Part shown: positions 50,494-60,422 of the stretch, piece by piece
Layout of the letters: each line of letters starts with the position of its first letter
Position numbering within the stretch: the first letter of the stretch is position 1
NCBI GenBank assembly: GCA_951394045.1
Contig: OX595986.1
Span: forward strand, 2,075,534 to 2,139,533
Reading direction: 5' to 3'
Length of the DNA stretch: 64,000 nt
DNA from: Nitzschia sp. DOCU1
Lineage: Eukaryota; Bacillariophyta; Bacillariophyceae; Bacillariales; Bacillariaceae
Program-made: the position numbers and the translations under genes
Notes under the pieces: model-generated
What the model saw: only the letters and a program-made list of their open reading frames with translations
Told to the model about the DNA's origin: nothing
The model's database searches: none

Positions 50494-51329
50494 CGAAGAT
50501 TTTTCGGTGGGGAGGTTTTGTCTTCAACCTGCGCCTCGTGACGTCATTTTTGTTGAGGGGCACATATCATTGTTAGAGTGCTAAGATGCACACAGGTAAA
50601 CATGTGCGTACCAAGCATACAAATACTGGAGCATGCGGGTATATGTGCCTTTTGGGAGTTCGCGCGAACATGGCGAACGCCGTTTGCCGACAGGTCATTC
50701 GCCTTAAGTACGACGCAACGTGTTTAACGGTCAGATTAGTCAAACGGCTTACATAGCGGCTGACATAACGGCTTAGATAGCGGCTGACATAATTTATGTC
50801 AGCCGTACGGCTGACATAGCCTCAAGGTTCGCCATGACGTCAAGGCACATATTGCTTGCGCTCCTTGCTAATGCGACCGTTGACATCTTTGAATTATCGA
50901 CTTCTTAAGTGTGAACAAGATGGCGAACTCCGAGATGAATGCTCGGTGGTCATAATAGTCAAACGGCTTACATAGCGGCTGACATAAAATTTATGTCAGC
51001 CGTACGGCTGACATAACGGCTTAGATAGCGGCTGACATAATTTATGTCAGCCGTACGGCTGACATAGCCTCAAGTTCGCCATCCTATCGCCACAGAGAAA
51101 CGGCGTTCGCGAATTCTTCGAAAAAAATCGCTCGAGGCTTATACCCGGTTGCTCCTGGTACGCATGATGTTGACTTTACGCAACGAAGATAGAGCGTGAT
51201 AATAATAAAATAGAGAGGGAAAAACCGCGCAGCGACCATGGCAGAGGAACTGAACTTCATCATAGGATCGCTCGATAGCCAGAAATCGGATATCAATTTT
51301 ATGCCACACGTCCATTGGAAAATAACACG
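50494..51329. other. Divergent intergenic region, 836 bp, holding a palindromic repeat cluster
   Basis: Head-to-head between the PPR and ROK kinase genes. The centre (50673-51110) is the repeat cluster described separately. No gene seen. Confidence 0.6.
50673..51110. repeat. Palindromic repeat cluster bounded by 13-bp inverted repeats
   Basis: Ends: GCGAACGCCGTTT at 50673-50685 and its reverse complement at 51098-51110. Inside, two related units (50738-50836 and 50956-51082) start TAGTCAAACGGCTTACATAG and end near GTTCGCCAT. The 10-mer GGCTGACATA occurs about seven times forward and three times inverted. It forms palindromes with 11- or 12-bp arms around one central base at 50783-50805, 50977-51001 and 51030-51052. 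Each is abutted by TATGTCAGCC-GTAC-type symmetry. It could be a hairpin-rich non-autonomous element or an array of binding sites. No target-site duplication was identified. Confidence 0.7.
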
Positions 51330-52528
51330 ATGGACGATTCCGACGAAATAGTTTTTGCTGCAGTCGAGGGCGGTGGTACCACGTTTGTTCTTGCAGTGGC
51401 GCGTTTGGTAGCCAGCTCGGGGGTCCCGGAAATTTTACATCGGCACGAGACTGACACTGTCGAGCCACAACTGACACTGTCGGAATGTGCTCGTTTCTTT
51501 CGAATGCACAAACCCAGTGGCGGCTACCACGCGCTGGGAATCGCGACCTTTGGACCCGTTGGGCTGGATCCCACGCGAAAGGCGACGTACGGGCACATCC
51601 TTGGTTCGTCGCCGAAGAAACCTTGGAGAAACGTTGATTTCTTGACTCCACTGGCGGACGCTTGTCGTGGAGAGCGGCCGCTACGTCTTAAGGTCGAGAC
51701 GGACGTAAATGCGCCAGCATTTGCAGAATTTTTACTGGAGAAAGGGCGCGTTTCATCTGTCGCATATGTCACGGTCGGAACTGGCATTGGCGTCGGCTTG
51801 GTGATCAACGGGAAGCCCGTGCATGGTCGAATGCATCCTGAAGGAGGTCAGTGGTGATTGTTAGCGAGGATCATATTGTGTGCCGTCGCCTGAGATCAGC
51901 TCAACTTACCTTTCTTCCTCTGCTTTTGTTAATCAAAGGGCATGTGCCAATCCAGCCCTTGGAGGACGGGGACGATTTCAAGGGCTACTCGTGGGGAGAA
52001 AAAGCACCTTTCCGCGGGAAAAACACAGTCGAAGGCATGACTTCCTCGGTTGCTCTTACCGAAAGACTGGAGCAGATGACGGGGGGAAAGAATTTACCGA
52101 GAAATTGTCTTGTAGAATTAAGCGATGACCACGAAATTTGGGATCATTCTGCGAATGCACTGGCCAATCTCTGCACCACGTTGCTTTTGACTGTGAGCGT
52201 GGAGAAGATTGTTCTTGGAGGAGGAATAATGAATCGAAAGGGCCTGATAGAAAAGATTCGAAAGCGAACAGTTGTACTTCTCAACGGGTATTTGGAGCTT
52301 CCTACTGACATGTCTGAATTGATATCAACGAGCTCCTACGGAAACGATGTGGGATTAACCGGTGCACTCATCCTTGCCCAATGTGCGTACCAAGAAGGCG
52401 AAAACACTAGTAGTAGCATCAAAGAGCAAGGAAGTGACAGTGCATTCTTGGTTGGATTTATTCACGGGGTCGCAGTTGGTTCTGCATCCATGCTTCTTGC
52501 AGCGATGATCCTTGGTCGAAGAAAATAA
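51330..52528 (+). CDS. ROK-family sugar kinase (fructokinase-like) with C-terminal membrane anchor, 368 aa, 2 exons
   Basis: Phosphorylates a hexose, probably fructose, with ATP. Exons 51330-51846 and 51939-52528; a 92-bp phase-1 intron (GTCAGT...CAAAG), joined as MHPEGGHVPIQP. The frame opens at a TTG; the ATG is 51330. Signatures: FAAVEGGGTTFVLAVA (phosphate loop), LGIATFGPVGLD, ETDVNAPAFAEFLL (catalytic Asp), YVTVGTGIGVGLVING, and EKIVLGGGIMN. The zinc Cys cluster usual in ROK kinases after the GH(V/I) motif is replaced by GEKAPFRGKNTVEG. The last 30 residues (FLVGFIHGVAVGSASMLLAA...GRRK) look like a tail anchor, unusual for this soluble family. The ROK family is bacterial in main distribution, so ancient transfer is possible. 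Confidence 0.85.
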
Positions 52529-52703
52529 GTCGGCGACAATACATGCTTGCCTTTCCACTGTGTACTCTTTTAAAGCATAGAAACCCAGTTCAGACTGTCG
52601 TGAACGGAACATCGTAATTGTACGGAGCCCCTAATCAAAAAGCATGTCCCCGCTTGACTGTGAGCTCCCGAGAGTAAGCAGCAGTCGAGTCCGCACCGGT
52701 CTA

Positions 52704-53255
52704 TCATTCATGTAGAACTTGATAGCAAGCCACGAACGCGTCACATCTTTCCATGTCCAATACCAACTGCTTTGAGAGCAGTTTCTTCCTTCGTTTGATG
52801 TCGTGAACAACACGCGAGTTTCCATCGCTTTCTTTTCCAGCAAGTATCACTGCATCAACTTGAGCAGCCAACTTGTCCAATATATTACTCTGCTCCGCCA
52901 GTGCCTTCTCCAAGTTCGTCGGTCGATAGTTCTCGGCCCATCGTCGGACGATTTCTTTGTTGGTTTTGACGTCATCCACGCTGTCCAACCTTGCTCGTTC
53001 CAACGCTTCTTCAATTGCATTCAACCGAGCGACTTGAGCGCTTCTCGACTTCTCGGCTTGCGCAAGCACATCCAGCAGAGCTTGAATGGTAGGAGGGTAG
53101 GGTTCCCCGTCCCAGATGTATCGAATGGCCCCTTCCCAGCCGTACTCCTCAACCAAAGTCTTGTGGAAGATCGCACCTGCCGCCACTGCTACAATTGCAA
53201 CCCCAGCCAAAGCGACCAAAGGTATCCGGTCAGCCGAACGGTTTGATGAGTACAT
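52704..53255 (-). CDS. Hypothetical single-pass membrane protein, 183 aa
   Basis: Not recognised. The frame opens at a TTG (53360); the first suitable ATG is 53255. A hydrophobic segment near the N-terminus (PLVALAGVAIVAVAAGAIF) is followed by an aromatic stretch (YGWEGAIRYIWDGEPYPPTI) and a long helical, coiled-coil-like region (AQVARLNAIEEALERARLDS; NLEKALAEQSNILDKLAAQV). It ends KQLVLDMERCDAF...YQVLHE. The layout is an anchor plus coiled coil. Head-to-head with the SSB gene, about 210 bp between likely starts. No targeting motif is obvious. Confidence 0.6.
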   Translation of the reverse strand: MYSSNRSADRIPLVALAGVAIVAVAAGAIFHKTLVEEYGWEGAIRYIWDGEPYPPTIQALLDVLAQAEKSRSAQVARLNAIEEALERARLDSVDDVKTNKEIVRRWAENYRPTNLEKALAEQSNILDKLAAQVDAVILAGKESDGNSRVVHDIKRRKKLLSKQLVLDMERCDAFVACYQVLHE

Positions 53256-53466
53256 GGTTCCAGCTCCCGGAAGAGTAATTTTGTAGCACCGCGATTGCGA
53301 TATCGTCCGTTGTCTGATGATGCGGCCGTCGGTAAGCGCAATAGGCAGAGGCGCGCGCAAGGTTCGAGCGAAAACTCGTCGCGACAGGAAAATGAATCAG
53401 AACCACAATATTAGCAACGACAACGACACGGGATCAATCCAACCATCGCTTCAAGCTACGTGCAAT

Positions 53467-54189
53467 ATGGCGTCACGCCTTCTATTTGTTTTTCTTCTTT
53501 TAAGATTCCGGCTGTCGCTTGGGTGGACAGCATCCGCTTGCTTACCAGGAAGGCGGATACATCGAGTCCCTGGCGACTATGATCAGTTGCGCAGCGCTCG
53601 ATCCACGGATAACGAGTGGGAACCTCCTAATGTCGACCAGACGCCGTGGGCCAATACAAACGAAGAAGTCGAAGATATGTCGGACGAAGAACTGCAGGCC
53701 ATGCTTGGTAACTGGGACGAAAGGGTTGCGAAGTTCAATACGCTTCACCTAGTCGGACGTGTAGGCAACGATCCGGACCCGAGATATTTCGATGATGGCA
53801 ATGTCGTCGTCAACCTCAGCCTTGCTTGCAAGCGCAAATACCACTACGCCGAGCGCGTGTCTCGAAAACTAAAGAGTGGGGAAGAAGAGACTGATTGGTA
53901 TGGCCTTGAAATATGGGGGCAGCTTGCGGAAATCGTATATAAATACGTAGACAAAGGTGCACGAATTGGGGTGATAGGCTCATTGGAGGTGGACGAGTGG
54001 AAAGATAAAGAAACCGGCGAGATGCAATCGAAGGCAAAAGTTATCGTACGAGAACTTGAAATTCTAGAAACAAAAGCCGAAGCGGACCTTAGGCGATCGA
54101 GTCAGCGGGGACCTTCCTTCTACAAAGTAGATGATGACGACGACAAATACGACCCATCACAAGGCAGTGCTGGAGGTTTTTTCGACTAG
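53467..54189 (+). CDS. Organellar single-stranded DNA-binding protein (SSB), about 240 aa
   Basis: Protects single-stranded DNA during replication and repair. The frame has ATGs at 53317, 53392 and 53467; the last is chosen because it begins a signal-peptide-like leader (MASRLLFVFLLLRFRLSLGW). The OB fold covers about 88-205: FNTLHLVGRVGNDPDPRYFD, VVVNLSLACKRKYHY, TDWYGLEIWGQLAEIVYKYV, RIGVIGSLEVDEWKDKETG and KAKVIVRELEIL, the bacterial SSB pattern. The acidic C-terminal DDDDDKYDPS...GGFFD resembles the acidic protein-interaction tip of bacterial SSB. Plastid or mitochondrial location is inferred; no Phe motif follows the hydrophobic leader, so the target is open. Confidence 0.8.
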   Translation: MASRLLFVFLLLRFRLSLGWTASACLPGRRIHRVPGDYDQLRSARSTDNEWEPPNVDQTPWANTNEEVEDMSDEELQAMLGNWDERVAKFNTLHLVGRVGNDPDPRYFDDGNVVVNLSLACKRKYHYAERVSRKLKSGEEETDWYGLEIWGQLAEIVYKYVDKGARIGVIGSLEVDEWKDKETGEMQSKAKVIVRELEILETKAEADLRRSSQRGPSFYKVDDDDDKYDPSQGSAGGFFD

Positions 54190-55534
54190 AACACAACACG
54201 GAGCAAGTTGAGCATTGATTACCCTTATTCGTGTTGAGTGTAGATCTTGGGCTTCCTAACTAGCATCAGGTCGTTGGGCAGAAGTTTTGTGAAAAAAGGC
54301 TTTCACGGCCAGGCTCATCGCAACGAAATCGGACCAGACTGCTCCCGTCTTAGTGCTGACGAAGATAGAATTCAAGATGTTTGACTTATAGTACCAGTAA
54401 ATGGACACTCTCGTCATTGCCTCGATACTTGAGAATGGAGGCACTTCTACGTTCACGAAACCAATGCTGCGACGATTGAATTGCAAAAGTCAGCCCCATT
54501 TTTATAATGAGATACTGTAGTATTTGCTGATGAGTAAGACTCCCCACGCCAAACTGATGGTTTTTGTTGGTATTGCGCTTGTTTTCCCAGGGTAGCCGTG
54601 ATTTTGTCAATTTTTACATTTTTATCATAACTTGGCCAGTATCCCGACGCTGTGAAACATCAAGCGCATCATTCTAATCAAGTTCGGAGTAACGATTCAC
54701 TACGATGCCGTTACTTGTACTTCCTCCCCTAGAGCTTACACAAGGGCGACGGCTGCGGGGAAGGACACTATTACAAGATGTGCCCCACTTCCTCGTCAAA
54801 GGAGTGAACCATCATTCATCGAACCGATCGATCGACTGACACGACTACCGGTATCACAACCTCGGATCAAGATAGAATACTGGTATCGTATAGCAAAGCA
54901 TCATTCCCAACCTATGCATGATTATCATAGTAAATCGAATCTCTAACTATCTTTCGTAGTACCAGGTAATCCACTACGGTATGCATGAGCAGAGGGTTCA
55001 GTATGCTATCACAGACAGGACACTTTAGAAAGGTGCGCGCACGCCTGGACCTCTATCCTCCATAACATCATATGTTAGTATATATTATATGTACCTGGAA
55101 GGTGACATTTAGATTATTTCTTTGAACGGGGCCGCGCGCGGCACAGACCCCATCCTGGAGGACAGACTACGTGGTCACTGCACTGCCAAAGTACAGATCA
55201 GAAGAGAGAAGATTGAAAGGCGATCTTGCATGTACGATATCTCTATTCCCTTCACCTACTATCTTTGGCTTAGCAGCTCACGTCTGATGCCGTCGCATGC
55301 AGTGGCATATTCTCAGAGTAACTAGAAAAGAAGACGAAGCAGCAGTGAAAGCCACACATCCAGCTTGACTGTTTTGGTCAGTTGGAGCAAGTTTGTTGCT
55401 TCTGGTAGCCGGCTAGATCCCGACGCGTCTTCTGCCTTTAATTTCGGACTTTCATGGTTGCGCCGTTGCTCGTTCTCTGACCAGGTTGAGGAGAGATTCG
55501 ATTGGCGCTCTTTCGTTTCACTTCCGTGAAGTGA
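54190..55534. other. Intergenic, 1.3 kb
   Basis: Between the SSB and coiled-coil genes. Only short unrecognisable frames. Contains TACCAGGTA at 54960-54968. AT-rich around 55070-55110. Confidence 0.5.
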
Positions 55535-56299
55535 ATGCAGTCTCGGAGCAACGCTAACGGGCATCACCACGTAATGGAGAATCCCGGTCTCGGTAATGGT
55601 CCACGGATGACCCCACCGACCCCTCTCTTCGAGCGTCTAGTGACAGAGGAGGTGCAAGAGCTCAAATCTTGCCTTCGGATGATTGATAACCAACAACGGC
55701 GGTTGAATGAGCTGGAAAGGGTTCACGGAGACCTCGAAACAAGATTAGAACAGGAGTCGAGGGGCAGAGCACAATTGGAGTCGACGCTGGAGCAAAGAGA
55801 ACGTGAATGGGCGGCAAAATTCAAGGAGTTGGAGACGGATAGAGATCATTGGAAGAAGATTGTGGAAATGGAGCAATCAAAAAATGCAAAACTGATTCAC
55901 CAAGTTGTCCGCAAGGATCAGGATATCCATCGAATGCTTCAACGGAAGGTAGGTTTAACGCAACCGCTGATGAAAATTTGACATGTTTCCCCGGAAAATG
56001 TAAACTCACTATTCCCACAGTACGACAAGAAGGGGGATTCCCCAAGCTCGTCCCACTCGCAGTCGATCAGAAACGTAAGACACATAGTCAGTGAAAGGCC
56101 CGGGAACACCTCACAATCGCAGCTGGCCTACGACACCCATAACAGCAACAACAGCAATATGCTGAATAGTCGCCTTGGTGGTACAGAGCAGCAGCAGCAG
56201 TATAAAAGCCCACATGAAATTCTTGCTGCTAGTGGTTCAATGGAAGCTGTGCGAATACGAAATGTGCAAAATCTGCTCACGGAGTTCTTTGCTTTATGA
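55535..56299 (+). CDS. Coiled-coil protein, 230 aa, 2 exons
   Basis: Not recognised. Exons 55535-55948 and 56021-56299; a 72-bp phase-0 intron (GTAGGT...CACAG). Residues about 40-138 form a continuous heptad-rich coiled coil (VTEEVQELKSCLRMIDNQQR, LEQESRGRAQLESTLEQRER, and on to HQVVRKDQDIHRMLQRK). The second exon is Ser/Asn/Gln-rich and disordered (NNSNMLNSRLGGTEQQQQ) and ends NVQNLLTEFFAL. Without the splice the frame would stop soon after the exon end. Probably a cytoskeletal or scaffold protein; no domain supports more. Confidence 0.65.
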
Positions 56300-56621
56300 G
56301 AAGTACGAGTGGTCTTGCTAACCTTTTGGGATTCCCAGAGCGCTCACATGCCTTCCTGGACCCAATGCGAGTCTTTCATGCCGCTATACTAGGATGTTGA
56401 AGCTGTCTTGGCAAGGTCACTTTTCTAGACGCGCCATGTCGGCCAACGTTGCCAAACGCTTCCAACGAAAGAGATTCGCTGACAAAACGCGGCGTGGGTT
56501 ACAGCTGGTGTACCAGCAGTACGAGTCGTCCGCCACAAGGCGCCAAAAGTAGTATTCGTACTCTAGAGCCCCAATGCCTTGCGTGTTAATATAGCTTATC
56601 TGCGGTTGAACGCCTCAGCAG
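56300..56621. other. Intergenic, 322 bp
   Basis: Convergent 3' region between the coiled-coil and NF-YC genes. Nothing recognised. Confidence 0.4.
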
Positions 56622-57586
56622 TTAGCTCGTCTGAGGATTACTCCCATGGTCGGGTACGGTTTGGGCTTGCCACTGTTGAACTTGCTGCGACCGAGACCCA
56701 GCGTTGACGCCCACCTGAGAACCATTCTGGTTCAAATCAGAAGCTGGAGCTTGAGGCAGACTCATGTATTGATAGTGATGAGGCTGCTGGTCGGCGAATT
56801 GGTGTTGCATCATGCTAGGCTGTGCGTGCTGTTGCTGCTGTCCCGACTGTTGTTGTTGTTGCTGTTGCTGCATTTGCTGCATCATGTTGCTGTCCATCCC
56901 CCCTGGAACTGGCTGCCCTACCGGCGGCGGAGCAACGCTAGGTAGTCCCGTAGGTATCCCTCCGATGGGCATGCCGGGCGGAAGCGGCGGGGTCATGGCA
57001 GCGGCGGCCGCTGCAGCTGCGTCTGAAGGATTCGACACCGAGTTCTTCGGTGTAGTCACCCTTGGTACAATGTCAATGAGAAAATCATATACTTCACTCT
57101 CGCCCACAGCAGCGTGTAGATCCTGCCTCTGAAGCGTTCTGCGCCTGTTCCTTTCCGTGTGCCTCCACGCTCGAAATGAAAGGTCCTTGATCAATAACTC
57201 ACACGCCTTACTCATGAGAACAGGTGCCTCGCCAGATATCATGAATTTGAGGATGGGCTTGTCCATATCGACCCCCTGTTGACCGTCATCTATAGCTTTT
57301 TGCTGTTTCTCCCTTTCTAATTCCTGCATTATGAACTCTTCGCTCTTCATTATCTTCTTGATTCTTGCCAATGGAAGTGTCTGGATTTTCCAATTTTCGG
57401 TGGCTACATTCAATGGATAAAAATGCGGAAAGAATACGTCAATTTTGTTTCGAAATCGAACAAACCGGTCGGCAGGAGACGGTTTGGTGGCGCCTGCAAC
57501 ATAGATGAGAGTCAAAACTTACCCGGATCAATTGCTGTGATTCCCTGGGTGGATTCCGTCCACATATCTTCCAACCCTTCATCCAT
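56622..57586 (-). CDS. NF-YC/HAP5 subunit of the CCAAT-binding factor, 311 aa, 2 exons with a 29-bp intron
   Basis: Histone-fold partner of NF-YB and NF-YA. The histone fold is clear: WKIQTLPLARIKKIMKSEEF, then MISGEAPVLMSKACELLIK, LSFRAWRHTERNRRRTLQRQ and FLIDIVPR. About 28 charged residues (from IMQELEREKQQ to PILKF) are inserted between helix 1 and helix 2, where the family has a short turn. The C-terminus is Gln/Pro/Ala-rich, an activation-type tail. The main exon (56622-57493) has no ATG before the fold. Exon 1 (57523-57586, MDEGLEDMWTESTQGITAID) ends in GTAAGT, and the acceptor TTGCAG lies only 29 bp on; the phase-1 join reads IDPGATKPSPADRF. Fold certain; exon 1 likely. Confidence 0.82.
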
Positions 57587-58430
57587 TTCTTGACCAGGGG
57601 CATGCATCGATGTCATCAAATAATTCTTTCTTGCTTGCTTGAGGGACAATGTCTATGTGACCGTTTGGGCCGAATAGCTTATTCAAAGTTACTCCATGGC
57701 CATCCGCGACAGCATTTTGTTGAAGGAGAGCGATCGCTCACCGGGAGCGGGCGTTGGGGCATCATTTTTTGGTCGCGACGGTTTTCGTACGAAAACAATG
57801 ATTGATGAATTGAGTTAAAATTGAATATTTGTTAAAATAACATAGCAGATGCATAAATGTCTGGCCTTCACTCAAACTAACGGGTCAATTATTTGGATTT
57901 CCCTGTCCTGGGGAGGATGGGGTACGTTTTGCGTGTCACCGGCCCTGCCTCCATTGTCTGATTGGCACCTCTGACGTCCGAGAAGCGAGACGGAGTTTTG
58001 GCTCGAAAAAAAGACATCACATGTGAACATGTAAAAATTGGGACTTTTCCTGGCCACAACGCGTACGTCAGCGGTTATTTGTTGATATCCTCAGCCGGGT
58101 GACAGACAGTCAGTCAGTGAGTCTACTCATAGATGACTACAGTAGATGAGAGAGCAAGGTGTTCAGGGGTCTTGAGTCAAGGGAGTCAAGGAGTGCTGGA
58201 CTACTACTACTACTACTATCTAACTGAAAGAAAACAACGGGCTTGGAAGATGCGGACCAGAGGGTTGCGAGGAGCAATGCAGTACGATGTGTTCTTCAAC
58301 GCGAAAAGGGCAACCAAATAAAGGACATCTTTAACAGCTTTGCAGGTGTATGATGATGTATAAATGCCTGTGTCTTGCGTTCGGGCTGACCGTCACACAT
58401 TGGTAAGAAGCAGGGACGATAACGACAAAA
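57587..58430. other. Intergenic, 844 bp
   Basis: Head-to-head region between NF-YC and the FAM185A-like gene. Contains a short (CTA/TAC)n tract at about 58199-58218. No gene seen. Confidence 0.5.
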
Positions 58431-60083
58431 ATGACAGCGATGAATACGCAATCTATGCTTCGGCGCTGGCTTCCTCGACTCCTTCCCAGTCTACAGCAAG
58501 GGAGCACGCTCACCATTCGATCCCATGAAGTCGCGGTGGATGTGTCCATAAAACCGAAGTGGCGGGAGGATGGTTTACTTTCTTTCGTTCGGCAAGAACA
58601 TGGAAACCCTGTCACGAATCCCCGTGTCGGCTTAAGAATATACCAAGGCACAGACAAAATGACTTCGATGGGTCGTGAACAATCCCAAATTTTTGTTGAG
58701 GTGGTCCGAGAGACAAATGATGAAAAGAAAGGGAATTCGCTGCAACCGGAACAATCTGCGCTAGTAAGCTTTGAAGAAATATCTTCGGGTTTTGATCCTG
58801 CAATTCTTTCTACAGGGGCTTTTCTAACTCTCGAGGTTCCGGAGAAGCTTAACATAGAATGTGACTTGGGAAAGGGGGGCTCAATTTCCATCCACGACAA
58901 GATCGAGGGTGACGTGCAGATTAAAACGGCCAACGGTAACATCAAGGTGAAAAAACTGCGTGGGCATACTATTGACGTCCAAGCTACAGGGCCCGGCAAT
59001 ACAATATATTCGTCTGAACTAATTGAGGCAGAAACATTCATTTTAAAAATACCAAGTTCAGGGAGATTCCGCGCGAAACGAATTCATGCTAATTCTTGCG
59101 ACGTGTGCATCGGCGACGAGAGTAAGCAGCCACATGAGAATGAAAGCCCTATCTTCGACAGTGATGATGGAGGTGCAGTCTGCGACATTAGTGCCTTGTA
59201 TATCACTGGTGACGCAAGGATCAATGTTCGATCTTCAGATGTGCGACGCCAGGCTGTTCGTGTCAAGTCTAGTCATGGACATGTCACCGTCCACGCGACA
59301 GGAAACTTGCCCGTTGCCCATGCCCCCCACGCCAACAAGCCTTTGCCTATGGCTGAATTGGGCGGCGTTAATGGGAGCTGTGAAGTTTTTGCTAGTGAAA
59401 CCTCTCACAGACCAGAATTTTCAAATCAAGTATCGTGCCGTGTGCATTTCGATAGCATCGAACCCGGCTCCGTATCTGTTGTGAAGGCTGATTGTGGAAA
59501 CGTCCACGTCACCTTTGATCGAAAGGTGGAAACCGATTTGAGAATGTTGTCATGTAGCGATCCAGCCTCTGTGGATGTAGACAAGTTGGTTTTAGATCAC
59601 GATGACCAAGATTTCGATGATGCCATATCATTGCTTGAAGACCTGGAAATTACGTTGCGACCATCTGCAGCCACCTCGATCAGTGTCAATACAAAGGCAT
59701 TTACAAACTCAAGGACCGCTGGGATCCCTTACCCCCTCAAGAATATCAGTTTCATCGAGGGATGGCTTGAAAACAACAGTGCCGAACCCGACAGTCGTTT
59801 CGATCGTCGATTGAGGGGGGAAACAGGATCAACAGGGAAGATACGACTCGAAGGCGCCTCAAAACAGGCTCTTGATAGCTTCACTGGAAGTGGCCAATCT
59901 TCAGGATCATCGTTTGTGAGGCCGCTTGTCGCTGTAGTTGGACCAGGTGGTATCGTGATCGAAACTCTGAGCTGGATTGGCAATATTGCTCGTCGCTATG
60001 GTCTAGATGAAAAGCGGGACCCGGCTAGTTTAGGGCGCACTGCCACCCGCCGTGGTCGACCTCTTGACTCGTCCCCGGAATAG
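58431..60083 (+). CDS. FAM185A/DUF4097-like beta-repeat protein, 550 aa
   Basis: Residues about 125-330 have the short beta-strand pattern of the DUF4097/FAM185A group: TLEVPEKLNIECDLGKGGSI, IEGDVQIKTANGNIKVKKLR, TIDVQATGPGNTIYSSELIE and AVRVKSSHGHVTVHATGNL, i.e. stacked strands of a beta-helix-like fold. The N-terminus (MNTQSMLRRWLPRLLPSLQQ, from Met4) is Arg-rich and amphipathic, a likely mitochondrial presequence, fitting animal FAM185A. The C-terminal 150 residues are Ser/Gly-rich with one hydrophobic patch (RPLVAVVGPGGIVIETL). No catalytic motif; function unknown. No intron. Confidence 0.65.
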   Translation: MTAMNTQSMLRRWLPRLLPSLQQGSTLTIRSHEVAVDVSIKPKWREDGLLSFVRQEHGNPVTNPRVGLRIYQGTDKMTSMGREQSQIFVEVVRETNDEKKGNSLQPEQSALVSFEEISSGFDPAILSTGAFLTLEVPEKLNIECDLGKGGSISIHDKIEGDVQIKTANGNIKVKKLRGHTIDVQATGPGNTIYSSELIEAETFILKIPSSGRFRAKRIHANSCDVCIGDESKQPHENESPIFDSDDGGAVCDISALYITGDARINVRSSDVRRQAVRVKSSHGHVTVHATGNLPVAHAPHANKPLPMAELGGVNGSCEVFASETSHRPEFSNQVSCRVHFDSIEPGSVSVVKADCGNVHVTFDRKVETDLRMLSCSDPASVDVDKLVLDHDDQDFDDAISLLEDLEITLRPSAATSISVNTKAFTNSRTAGIPYPLKNISFIEGWLENNSAEPDSRFDRRLRGETGSTGKIRLEGASKQALDSFTGSGQSSGSSFVRPLVAVVGPGGIVIETLSWIGNIARRYGLDEKRDPASLGRTATRRGRPLDSSPE

Positions 60084-60422
60084 CAGACACGTTTCATCTC
60101 ATGTGCGAGGTAAATATCTACAATAGTTGTGTGCAACAACACGCCTGATAAATCATTGTGGTTGCCTTTGGGAGTCAGACCCAGCTAGCGGTAGCATAGA
60201 GAAAAATCGACCTGTTTAGCACAAAATCTGGTTTGGTACTATCCCTCCGCTGCAATGTCCCGGACTGCAGTACAGGGGTGCAATATTTCAGCAAGGAATC
60301 ATATCTTGTAGTTCGGCTAGCTATTGAGGGATTTTGGTTTTCTCAACCCAGGGGTGCGGCAAGCGAAATTTTAACTACTATCCCAGAGTACCTGGCGACA
60401 TTTTATTTACAGTACATACTGG
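60084..60422. other. Intergenic, 339 bp
   Basis: Convergent 3' region between the FAM185A-like gene and calreticulin. Nothing recognised. Confidence 0.4.
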
